A model generated the notes under the pieces. It saw only the letters and a list, made by a program, of their open reading frames with translations. It was not told where the DNA came from and searched no databases. This document shows, piece by piece, positions 1 through 9,110 of a stretch of DNA of 12,652 nt. The stretch is from Larix sibirica (Eukaryota; Streptophyta; Pinopsida; Pinales; Pinaceae). The stretch is from assembly GCA_004151065.3 (NCBI GenBank), contig NWUY0303921314.1:1-12652 (forward strand). The letters are read 5' to 3'. How positions within the stretch are numbered: position 1 is the first letter of the stretch; each line of letters opens with the position of its first letter. Both the position numbers and the translations under genes were made by a program.

Positions 1-818
1 AATATCAAGTGCATATTCATATCCTAGAAGAAGTACATTGGAGAGATGTTGAACATATTTGGCACGAAATAGAGAAACCCTCTCTCTACTCCAATGGGAT
101 AGAATTTGAAGCTCACATCAAAAGAAGGAATGAATTTGAGGATGCAACCAAGTACAGGTAGCTTGTGGGAATTCTTAGCTACCTTACCACCACCAGAGAA
201 AATATTTCATTTGTTGTTGGGATAATTTCTAGGTTTATGAAAAAACCATGTGAAGGACATCAGTCTACTTCCAAAAGAGTTCTAAAATACTTGAAGAGGG
301 CTCAATATGTTGGACTCAAGTATTTTAAGGTGGATGACTTTAAATTGATTGGATTTTATGATTCAGATTTTGATGGATACAAAGAGAATGGAGTGTCTAC
401 TTCAAGCTTCCTCATGAGTCTTGGATTGATAATTGTCTCTTAGACATCATGAAAATAGTTTGTTCCGACAGATTCAACAAAAGAGGAAGAATGTGTAGCT
501 CCGACAAAAGCAACAAAGGAGATTGTGTGGCTTAGGAAAATACTTGACTATTTGCAAGAGAAATAGGTGAATTCTACTCCTCTACTAATTGGAAACACTT
601 ATGCAATCAAGTTGGCCATGAATCCTAGATTCCTTGACCGAACCAAGAACATTAGCATGAAGTACCATCTAATTAGATATCATGCAGAGGACAATATAGC
701 TCATTTCAAGCATTGTTCCACAAATGATAAAATTGCAAATGTCTTCACCAAAGTGCCTAGAAGAGAGAATCTTGAAAATTTTAGAAAGATGCTTAAACTC
801 ACAAACATCCCTTTGAAT
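1..818 (+). pseudogene. Ty1/copia pol relic: end of reverse transcriptase and RNase H
   Basis: This is the 3' end of a copia-type polyprotein gene, which in a live element would copy the RNA into DNA and degrade the RNA strand. Frame 1 (1-129) shows the reverse transcriptase tail with KKYIGEMLNIFG and then STPMG. One base appears to be missing near 130, and the reading moves to frame 3. There the hallmark blocks follow in order: YR(stop)LVG, LSYLTTTRENISFVVG, SRFMKKP, KRVLKYLK, DSDFDG, EIVWLRKIL, NPRFLDRTK, KYHLIR and CSTNDKIANVFTK. In-frame stops lie at 25, 70, 100, 159, 441, 450, 456 and 564. Two of the usual RNase H acidic positions look lost: DNTSAI is GNTYAI, and ADIFTK is ANVFTK. The element continues off the left edge. 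No 3' LTR follows; the homology stops near 818 against the gypsy relic. The family call is very secure; activity is excluded. Confidence 0.95.
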
Positions 819-824
819 GAGTCT
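805..824. other. Tail-to-tail junction of copia and gypsy relics
   Basis: Plus-strand copia homology runs to TNIPLN at about 801-818. Minus-strand gypsy homology runs leftward to PKGLRPLEDSF, ending at about 815. The two ends overlap or abut within roughly 20 bases. Neither a polypurine tract with a 3' LTR for the copia element nor the rest of gypsy pol lies between them. I infer a deletion or end-joining event rather than a clean insertion, which should have left a complete copia LTR here. Confidence 0.7.
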
Positions 825-1512
825 TCTAGAGGTCTCAACCCCTTTGGAAATTTTTTGAGTTCTAAGTCAATAATATTAGTATATTCATCTAGATCTTTAG
901 TGAGGAATGCATGAAAGATTTCATCATTGGAAAAAACCTACCATGATTCATCATTATCAAACAGATGGGGCCTATAGAGGGATACCACAAAAAACACTAG
1001 TTTTTCCAAAAAAATGTGTCTGTATGGTTTGGTTGCATAAGCAACTAGGTTATCAGCTATAGCATCCATCCCTCTATGGACAAGAGTGATGTTGAAGCAT
1101 GATAACTTATCTATTATTTTTTAGGCAAGATTGGTGTATCTCCTCATGAGTTTGTTGGAAGGTATGTAAATTTTTTGGACAGATTTACAATCAGTTAAGA
1201 TTCCCCAAACACAATTAAGTTCTGGAAGCCTAAGGCTAAAGCATTTTCGAGGTGTAACAATAGAGCATCAGATTCAACCACATTGTTGGAGCATGGAAAA
1301 TTCAAGCATAAAGCTCACGAATGAACCTTTCCAAGGGTAATGTGGAGGGTAATTCTTGCTCCATTCCCTTCTTTTGAAGCAACACCATCAAAGTGCATGT
1401 GCCATATTTGATCATGAGGGTCGTTGGGTGAAATGGGTTTAGGGTCTTCAATCTCTTCTTCTGAAAAGATATAGTATACCCCAAGATCCATTTCTATGAA
1501 TTTTATTATTAG
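812..1512 (-). pseudogene. Gypsy-type RNase H domain relic with linker towards reverse transcriptase
   Basis: RNase H cleaves the RNA strand of RNA-DNA hybrids during reverse transcription. The frame continues from protease through two stops (1525-1527 and 1513-1515) into GVYYIFSEEEIEDP, then IWHMHFDGVASKEGNGA near 1402-1352, which holds the first catalytic aspartate. NNVVESDALLLHLE near 1280 carries the glutamate. VFGES near 1205 has glutamate where GDS is usual. After a frameshift around 1170-1180 come SNKLMRRYTNL and HRGMDAIADNLVAYATKPYRH near 1030-1090, covering the last acidic site. The tail FFVVSLYRPHLFDNDES and then KFPKGLRPLEDSF (about 855-815) resembles, from memory, the segment just before gypsy reverse transcriptase. 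Further stops fall in HS(stop)AL, ES(stop)LIV and ESW(stop)VF. The domain call is strong; its exact class needs a profile search. Confidence 0.85.
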
Positions 1513-1524
1513 TTACATAAATGT

Positions 1525-2190
1525 TTATATGTAAGGGACTATTTGTTCTTCTCGAAACATGATGATGCTTTTGAGACCTCTCATGATGATTAAATGTGAA
1601 CCATCCATTGAATAGTACCCACCGGTGAGAGAATTCCAATCCTTCCCATGAATAATCAAATAGATTCCTACACGCATGCCCATGGTCTATATTTTGCAAG
1701 TGGTGTGTATCTCGAGATAGGAACACATAACCAAGGTAAGGCCTTTAACCTCACCCATGGTGGTATGTCACTACTTATTGAAGGAAAGCATGTTATGATT
1801 CCTTTCGTTGTTGCAGGAGGGCTCTAATTCTTCCATGATAGTATTTGACATTACGTTAGGACTCGACCTTCCATCTATGAGGAAACAATGAGAAACCTTT
1901 TCATAGATCTTCATGGACATGTAGAATGGAAGATTCTCTAGGTGGTTCTGGACAAAGACAAAGTCTACATGGACAAGATTAGATGTCTTTTCTTCATTCT
2001 CCACAATCAAGTTCACATTCATATTTTGAGGGATGAGTGCAATGTTTCTAGGGGAGTCTTGAGCTAGGAATATCTTGAGATTCTCCCTCTATTTCAGGAT
2101 TCGTACAAGGTCTAACAAGGTGATGTTGGATTTGACCTTAGACAAATCCTCGAAAATGTTGTATTTTTCAGTTGGGCTAGATGACGAAGA
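1525..2190 (-). pseudogene. Gypsy-type retropepsin (aspartic protease) relic
   Basis: The retropepsin of an LTR element matures the gag-pol polyprotein. In one frame the sequence reads TEKYNIFEDLSKVKSNITLL (about 2175-2115), a block that precedes protease in related elements. It continues through NLPFYMSMKIYEKVSHCFLIDG, where the catalytic aspartate of the LIDG motif is encoded at 1873-1875, and SSPNVMSNTIMEEL. After two adjacent stops near 1770 the same frame resumes as MGEVKGLTLVMCSYLEIHTT. It then gives IIHGKDWNSLTGGYYSMDGSHLI and FREEQIVPYI before a stop at 1525-1527. Blocks of the form GKDW..LTGGY..MDGTHL end protease domains in plant gypsy elements that I remember. A further stop interrupts KI(stop)TMGM. 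Reading the same frame on into RNase H within about 40 codons shows no reverse transcriptase between them. Confidence 0.88.
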
Positions 2191-2322
2191 AGCTAGCTGC
2201 TATTGGGAATCTTGGTACTGATCGATACCTTTAAAGGTACTAGCAATGGGTTGTTTCTGAGTTGAACTATTGAAATTTCTATTGAAATCAACGGTTTTAT
2301 TTTTGTTGTTGAAGGTTTGGAT

Positions 2323-3888
2323 TCATGTAACAATGAACACATCTTGGTATTCCACCCAATCTAGAGTGTTTACCATGTTGTATTTCCTCTTACTGAATAT
2401 AAATTCCTTGGTAGCTTTTATCAACTCACAAGTGTTGGGATCATGGTTCTCATCACAAACGTTGCACCAAGGGAAATTCAAAATGATCATGTTTAGGACA
2501 TTTGGAGGCGGGTTTAGAGTTGGAGGAGGAAGCGTTGGACCAGGTTGAGTTATAAGATATGATACTTTCCATTCGAAAGAAATCATACAATTGTTCATGT
2601 CCTGCATCAATTGTAGCATGGAGGTAAGATATATATTCATGCATGGATCGATCAAAGGTAGTCCAATTCTTTTAGCTTGTTCTTTATACTATAAGAATGT
2701 TTGTAATGCTAAGCCTAGATTAGTAATCCCTTTTTATTCTAAGTGATTGTGATAAGATGGGGGTAGTGTTGTAGTAATGGATAAAACAAGGCTGCTTGGA
2801 TGTGGGATTGAATAAGCTTAGGGATTCGGTTGTAAATTTTAGTGAATAAAAAATTAAAGGATTTTATCATCTCACCTAGACCATATATTATATTGTTGTA
2901 ATCTCTCAACCAATAAACTGGGATTTTTGGATTCCCATAGTTGGACCTAAACTAATAACAAAGTTAGGTCCAATTTAGAAAGGACTTAGGGGGGTAAGTC
3001 GAAAATTTTTGTTGTGGTTTTCCCTTCTAAGAAATTAACAAATAGACGCATACATATATCATTTTTATTTTCCCTTATGTTGTGACATGCATTAGAAAAG
3101 GTGTTCATATGTTCATCGATTGTGCAAGTTATGTTGGCTGGGAATCTGAGCAAGTAGTCTAGTTTAAACATCAGTGGCAAATTGGACACAAGAGAGATTA
3201 AGGGGTGACTGAAAGTGCCATGGGGGGTTGTTAACGTCTTCCTCGAATTGGAAGAGTTCACATTTCTGAGTCAATTTACTTGGATTCATGGTGGAAATAG
3301 TAGGATTACACCTGTTGTACAAGTTTCCTAGTGAATTGGAGGGTGTTGTAGACGAAGTCATTTTTCTATGGATAGAAGGTTGGGTCACAAAATGTGGTTT
3401 AGCACCAAACAATGATTTTCGTATCAAATCCAAAAAAGATTGAATCGTCGATTTATGTAAGCTATGCAACTTCTTCTTTATTCTCCTAACTTCTGACAAT
3501 GATTCAAACTTGGGAGACTGTCCTCTTACACAAAGAGATTGTCAATGGGTATCAAACATAGAACACTATGGTGCACAGGGATGGTCTCTAACTTGTCTAG
3601 CAATTAGTTCTCGTTGTTCCTCTAAAGTTATTTCTTGCCATATAATTTACCAAGAGTTTTCTAATTGTTCCCTAGTTTGTGTAGAGTCCAAAATAATGTT
3701 GAATAGGCCTGGAGTGACATTGGTTTGGTCGATAAAGCCTAGAAAAAGGTCTAGTTTCCACCTGGACAAAGTATTAATAAGGAGACAGGCATAATTGCAA
3801 TGAAGTTCTATGTGAAATAGGTGGAAAACAAAATACTTAAATCAATGACAAAATCAATCTACTTATTGTAATGAGGATAACCTGCCAT
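2323..3888 (-). pseudogene. Gypsy gag relic with zinc knuckle
   Basis: Gag forms the virus-like particle and binds the element RNA. A plausible start is the ATG at 3886-3888 (MAGYPHYNK then a stop). After a frame change the sequence gives TLSRWKLDLFLGFIDQTNV and WQEITLEEQRELIARQV. It then reads SEVRRIKKKLHSLHKSTIQS, DEHMNTFSNACHNIRENKND with CMRLFVNFLEG (3030-3160), LLVERLQQYNIW, and FLFTKIYNRIPKLI with QAALF. After another frameshift come GITNLGLALQT, EQAKRIGLPLIDP and LQLMQDMNNCMISFEWK. The zinc knuckle CNVCDENHDPNTC (near 2440-2475; C-x2-C-x3-H-x4-C) is complete and is followed by ELIKATKEFIFSKR. Stops include SW(stop)II, AP(stop)CS and TH(stop)QS. The gag identity rests on the block order plus the knuckle; the start position is a guess. 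Confidence 0.88.
2941..2973. repeat. 10-bp perfect inverted repeat inside gag
   Basis: TTGGACCTAA at 2941-2950 is matched exactly by its reverse complement TTAGGTCCAA at 2964-2973, with a 13-base spacer. It lies in the least conserved, stop-containing part of the gag relic. It may be chance. Confidence 0.6.
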
Positions 3889-4206
3889 AATAGAATCAAA
3901 ATAATAGGACAAAAAAAGGTTAATATCTAGAGCTCATTAAATGTATCTTCGGTTGTTTCAATAGCATGAACCAATAGCTTCCCTGCAATATCCCCTTGGC
4001 CCAAATGATCATGTAGTAAAAGAAATGACTCGGTCATTTAACTCTAAGCATCAAAGCATGGAGTATAGCAAAAAAATTAATGGAAACTGATAAAGTTACG
4101 AAAATAATAAATAGAACAACAAATCCAAAGCATGGAAAAAAAACAAGTAGTATAGAATGTAGGCTCTAAGGAACGTTATTCATATAACTAGAAGATTATT
4201 GAGAAA

Positions 4207-4224
4207 TCCCCAGTATGGTCGCCA
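4207..4224 (-). other. Primer-binding site of the gypsy element
   Basis: On the minus strand this reads TGGCGACCATACTGGGGA. It begins with TGG, the complement of a tRNA CCA tail, and sits five bases (all T) inside a TGTTAACA end that looks like the 3' end of the 5' LTR. TGGCGAC...GGGGA-type sites occur just inside LTRs of several plant gypsy elements (from memory). I do not assign the priming tRNA. Confidence 0.65.
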
Positions 4225-4229
4225 AAAAA

Positions 4230-4536
4230 TGTTAACATAGGAGATTGAATGCTCTCACGTTAACTTCTCAACCTCTTGGTTGGATAAACCAAGAATAAAT
4301 GGGAATGGGACCCTGATTTTATAGCCTAACATTACATACTCACTAACTTCGAGATGTCTAATATGATCATTTAGAGAGAAAAAATAAACAAAAAATGGAA
4401 CAAACTACTTATATCATTACAACATTGAACATCAAGCTGAAATACAAAAGGCACTATCACCAACATATAATAGAATAATACATTATGTCAACACATTACA
4501 ACATTGTCATTTTTGCTTCTGATGTGTCTACCAACA
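4230..4536 (-). repeat. Candidate 5' LTR of the gypsy element
   Basis: The inner end is well placed: minus-strand ...TGTTAACA ends in CA at 4230, followed by a five-base spacer and the primer-binding site. A TATA box lies 86 bases before that end. The outer end is uncertain. TGTTGG begins at 4536 (LTR of 307 bp), TGTTGA begins at 4493 (264 bp), and another TGTTGGAC lies near 4638. No second copy is present in the window, so the length cannot be fixed by comparing two LTRs. Confidence 0.5.
4316..4323 (-). promoter_or_regulatory. TATA box in the gypsy LTR
   Basis: The minus strand reads GGCTATAAAATCAGGG, a canonical plant TATA context. Transcription would be expected to start roughly 30 bases downstream, near 4285. 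That leaves about 55 bases of R-U5 before the LTR end at 4230, consistent with a short LTR. Confidence 0.55.
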
Positions 4537-5950
4537 AATGTATGACATAAAAGACTAAGAAAATGTAATATAACAAGACACAACTAAAACATAAATATAT
4601 ATATCACTATGAGCTCAAATAAAACAAGAAGTCCAACAATTTCTTTTTATTTTATATTTAAATGACATTTACAACAAGCAAATATTAGGAAGTGCTTAGA
4701 CAAACGTAAAAGACATAAAAGAAAGTAAAAGATAAAACATAAAATATTATAATATGAATATGAAGAAAGCTTATTTCTTATTAAAGATAATCATTTCGTC
4801 TATACACCAAAGTACAATCAAAATGCTATGCTATTTTAGACCTCTATGAAATTCTGGACTAGAATTATGTTCTCACACATATGGCTAGTATTTCCAAAAC
4901 CGCTTGGTCATTGTTTCAACAACAAATAATGAAAGACAATACTGACAAATTTGCAAAAATCCTCGATTAATACTTTTGTGAGCTAGTACTATTCTCTACA
5001 ATCAAGCAACCAATTTAGACAAGCCAATGATGAATATATAAACCTGTACATCAGCAAACAAATGATATAATATACCTCAAACAGGTCATATCAACACTTA
5101 ATAGCCCGTTTTTTTCCATTAATTAATTAGAAATCCTACTATCAACATAATGCTTAGACTCTAATACACTAGTGAAACTGATGAAATCAAGTGTTAAAAC
5201 TAGGAAACTTGCTCATAGCATACCATAGCGAGTGTAATATTTGCAACCTTTTCCTTGCTGCTTGATTTCATTATGTAGTTGAATACCTGGATGGTTGGTG
5301 ACTCATAATCCTCGAGTAAGTTGAAAAATCTTAACTAATTAATGACAAGTGGCCAAACAGAATAATCACTACACAATAAACAACCTCAAGCACGCAAAAA
5401 GAAACAAAAATAGTTAGATAGATTTGGAGACACAGCAGTCAAGTGCAGTCAAATAGGGGGTCCTCCTTTCCATTTCATTTGTCTCTCAGGGGGATGAATT
5501 CCTGAGGATCTAGCAATATTCTCCTTGTGACTCCCGTATTATTGATTATGAAACAAAAACATGGCATTCTATATGAACTCATAACAACTGAAATAGCCCA
5601 TGTTTATCCATTTCTCATCATAATACCCATCCATAGATGCATCAAATAAAACATATAATCATATGTTCATATCAACATTAAGCATCTATGCAAACCCATA
5701 TTTGAAATCAAACATTTCTTCAGTGTTGCATGCCAATCAAACTAAACAAAACATTCTCATCAGAATAAAAAGTTTGTTGTCATGTATAAACAACATCTGA
5801 AAATATAAACAAACATCATGAAATTCTAGGATGCATGTCCTGAAAAGAGACCTCAAGCCTGGAAGTGAACCAATTTTTGTTGCCATGTCCATCATCATAA
5901 AACAAGTACATATACAATTTCATTACCAAAACTAGATCTATCCAAAACTC
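4537..5950. other. AT-rich non-coding stretch, left part of the asymmetric block
   Basis: I see no protein family, RNA gene or complete mobile element here. The sequence is AT-rich, low in CpG, and rich in A and C on the plus strand; for example, 5641-5700 holds 28 A, 17 T, 12 C and only 3 G. Nothing marks its left edge beyond the candidate LTR start. It could be old transposon sequence, an intron-like transcript on the minus strand, or plain intergenic DNA. Confidence 0.5.
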
Positions 5951-5969
5951 ACTATGCACTCCATGTTCA

Positions 5970-6574
5970 TTAAAATGACAACAACAACTGATTTGAAAAA
6001 CATAGATCACAAAAATTCCAGGTGAAGGTCCTCAGCATATTTTTTTGTCCAACCTGAGGGTTGTTGGTCATTTCCATCATCAAACTTAGTAATTCCTTCC
6101 TTTTGGTCTTTTCAAGAAGGGGGGTTTTGTGAGATGGGTGCTCAGGGTCTTGGGGCTTCTTAGGGCCATTTATAGCTTTTTGTGAATTATGATTGATTCC
6201 ATAGGAGGCAAAACTAACTGACAGATGTACTAAAATATTTGGGCTATGGGATCCCCAACCAAAATCATTGTTTTGTGGAGAAGGAGGCTTCAAATTCCAT
6301 CCATCATTATGAACAAGGGTGTTTGGAGGCATCTCCACTGTGCTTGGGTGAGGCTACAACTCTAATTGAGGTTGAGACAAAGGGGGTTGCACATGAGGGG
6401 ATTCCAAAGATAAATGGCATGTTTGGGAAAGCTCAAAAATTCATTGGAATCAACATCAAAGTGGACAGAGAATCTCACTCTCTTCCTTCTCCCTTCTTGC
6501 CAAACATATTAGTCTCTATGGCCTCTACCTCTCTCGGCCCTTCTAGAACCTATGCTATGAAAAATCATGACTAA
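5970..6574. other. GC-richer island open on both strands, unrecognised
   Basis: A 122-codon frame is open on the minus strand (6338 down to 5970) and a 111-codon frame on the plus strand (6239-6574). The minus frame contains KAINGPKKPQDPEHPSHKTP and ELLSLMMEMTNNPQVG. The plus frame contains EVETKGVAHEGIPKINGMFG. The island is less AT-rich than its surroundings and has a less biased base composition. I recognise no family in either product, both starts are weak (GTG on the minus strand), and neither has a supported partner exon. A captured exon, a LINE leader fragment or chance openness are all possible. Confidence 0.2.
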
Positions 6575-8640
6575 CAAGCAAATGAAACATTCAGTTACAT
6601 GCACATAATATTTAATCAAATCATCAAAACAAATTCATTGCATTCACCATTGAAATAAGCATGATTATGCTCACACATAATCCCAATATCATGTAATTGG
6701 CATGTATAGTAGATGCATACAACTCTCATCTCACTTTAGTAAATAACAACATCAGAATGCATTCATTATCATGAGTATTTGTGTTGTCAAGTAGGGTAAA
6801 ATTCATGTCAAGGTGGGAATAGATATGCTGGATTATAGGTCAGAAAGATTATCAATAGTCACAATAGGTCACAACAATGCAACAAATATCACATAGAGCA
6901 ATGATAACTTCATAACCATTTCAACATTCATATAATAGATGAACAAAGATGTTGAATACCAAGAAAAAATATACAACTTCTTCAGAATTAAATCCTTGAG
7001 TCCTTTAAAATTTGTCCCCATACCATATGCATTCAACAATTAATATTATAGGTTTGTAACCTAATTGAAATCACATACAAAACAACCAATCATCCAATCT
7101 ACATTCAAAATCTCCATTTTATGTTCATCTTCAAGGTTTTCTACAACATAATAAATATTCGACCAACACTGGAACCATAGATGCATATAAGACTATGCAG
7201 GACAAGTAGATAATCTACTTCCTTTCTTTTCATTTAAGATCAGACTCATAGTCATGGACAAAAAAAGAGGAGGGGGAAGCTTCAAATTCTTAAACAAATG
7301 CGAATTACAATCCTAAAGCATGGCACCCAAATCCATCAGCACTATGACTTTTAAATGCATCCATACATCTTCATTATATGTAGATATGGTCATGTAACAG
7401 TTCCAGACATGATTCACTATTTCCTTAAAAGTAAACAGAGGAAATGTAATCCATAAATCACTTGTTCATTCAACAAAAAATTCCATAGACAACCACAAAA
7501 AATGACACAAGGGGATGCACACAAGATTTCAATAATGAGGCCTAACCAACTAGTTCATGAACAAAACACATTCGACAAGACTCTTTACCATGATATACAT
7601 AGGTAGTAGATTGATATAATTCCTAGCCATGCTCAACAAGCTTAACAATCAACTCAAGAAATGCAATTCTTAAAAGCAAGTGGGCTATTGCATTTGCATC
7701 AAATACATTCATTAACAATGCAAATCCATAAGATTTAACCATATATACTCACAACAACCAAGCAAATTAACATCCAAGTCATCATTCCCATACTATGTAT
7801 AAATGCCCGAGAAATTCCTCTCATAATCATGCATAAATATCAACAATTCCCATCAAATGGTTTTCACACAAAGTTTAACAAATCAAGGGCTCAACATTCA
7901 ACACACAGAACTTATCGCATAGTGGTCTATAAGATATGTTATATTCATATTTAATCATTCCAATACCACAGATTAGCATTGCTTCAACCCACTCAAAAAA
8001 AGACCACATGCAACCATGATAACCCAAATACAACCCAAGAAACAGAACAATGGGCATCCTATTACGTTTCATCACAAAGAACAAGTATGGTTGGGATAGG
8101 AACAAGAAATTTCACACAAGAGATTGAAATGAGCAGAAGGCCAAGGATGAGTAGGTAACAAATTCAAAGGCTAGCTCATAGGAGGATTTAAACAATGTGT
8201 AGGTAAGTCACAACCTTCAAATATGAGATTAGACATGATTTAAGAAAGGAGAAACATTGCTTAGGGAACATGGATGAACACATAACGATTATCATTATAT
8301 GAACACACAGCAAACCAAAAGGCCATGAGTCTATAAATGAAATGCGTATTGCTCAAAAAAATTAAATATAAAGAGAGCACATTCACTACAATTAGCTCAA
8401 ATTCTCTGATTCCACAATTTGCAAAGGGTTCCAATACACAGCAAAATACACAACAAGTAAACCAAACAATTGAATTTGACAAGCCTTTTATCATTAAACC
8501 AACATAAAGGTAATATTAATAGGCAGTAAATAGGGATAGGCAAGATGGGTAGGGTAGATATTAAGAAAAACAATCAAATTAAACACATTATGATGTTGAA
8601 GCCAAACCATTTTATCTACTATGTACATACCTCACTCAAG
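6575..8640. other. AT-rich non-coding stretch with strong A and C bias
   Basis: No gene is supported. Line 7741-7800 has 25 A, 16 T, 16 C and 3 G; line 8401-8460 has 25 A, 14 T, 14 C and 7 G. CpG is nearly absent: two in 7001-7360 and two in 8281-8640. Short open frames on the minus strand (7875-8105, 8261-8494) resemble nothing I know and look like by-products of the base bias. I found no terminal inverted repeats or clear long direct repeats by eye. Confidence 0.5.
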
Positions 8641-9110
8641 AGATAGATTGAAACCCAATTCGCAAGTCTATAGACTAGTGAGGAGGTACCACATACTTGC
8701 CACTGCATCCAACGTTTGACCTCAAGCCAATTTTCCAATTTTTTTACATATTTTTCAATACAACGACAACCAAGGATTCGGCAGAGTGAATGCTTGCATA
8801 GTTAGGAAACAAGAGAAACAACGCAGGAAATGAACCTCGATCCCAACAAACCATGCACACAATGCCCAACCCCCAAGGCAATCAAGGTTATTACTCACCG
8901 AATCGATCAACCAATACATCACAACGTGCGAGCAGGATGGTGAAGGGCTCAAAGTCACCAAAACAACGACACATGGAAGGCATTATATCCGTAGATCTCA
9001 CGACTACCAACCACAACCATTAATCAAGATGTGGTGTTTTATATGCCTTGGATGTAAGATTTATTTATTTACTCCACAAACGATCCAAAAAATAAATAGT
9101 GCTAGCCCTC
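8640..9110 (-). promoter_or_regulatory. CpG-retaining patch with candidate promoter and first exon
   Basis: CpG occurs 13 times between 8641 and 9002, against two in comparable windows to the left. On the minus strand GGCATATAAAACACC gives a TATA box (9036-9043), an ATG follows at 8974, and CGGTGAGTAAT gives a consensus splice donor with its GT at 8898-8897. Between them a 25-codon frame begins MCRCFGDFEPF. A second donor-like GAG|GTATGT lies near 8630. The arrangement fits a short first exon followed by an intron running left. No downstream exon was recognised, so a decayed gene start or a transposon LTR remains equally possible. Confidence 0.3.

Larger units (their letters stand above)
812..4536 (-). 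mobile_element. Truncated Ty3/gypsy LTR retrotransposon (LTR, PBS, gag, protease, RNase H)
   Basis: Read leftward on the minus strand, the parts come in the order expected of an LTR element: candidate LTR, five-base spacer, primer-binding site, about 320 bases of leader, gag, protease, then an RNase H domain. The protein blocks are recognisable over about 3 kb but carry many stops and at least two frameshifts in gag. Reverse transcriptase, integrase and the 3' LTR are missing, because the sequence ends at the copia junction near 815. An RNase H directly after protease fits gypsy elements that carry an additional RNase H upstream of reverse transcriptase (my recollection of plant Tat-like elements). 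A non-autonomous derivative that lost reverse transcriptase is the alternative. No target-site duplication can be tested with one end missing. Confidence 0.88.

Noticed and set aside
1302-1726. Two minus-strand open frames (1302-1484 and 1448-1726)
   Set aside because: Both are in a different frame from the recognisable protease end and RNase H start in the same bases, so they are out-of-frame shadows.
2270-2548. Plus-strand open frame of 92 codons
   Set aside because: It lies antisense to the gag zinc-knuckle region, where the minus-strand frame carries recognisable gag blocks. It is a shadow.
3510-3794. Plus-strand open frame of 94 codons
   Set aside because: It is antisense to the gag amino-terminal region (WQEITLEEQRELIARQV on the minus strand) and resembles nothing itself.
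7875-8961. Minus-strand frames of 68-77 codons (7875-8105, 8261-8494, 8755-8961)
   Set aside because: They are rich in F, C, L and V, as expected from the T- and G-rich minus strand. They match no family and have no supporting gene structure.
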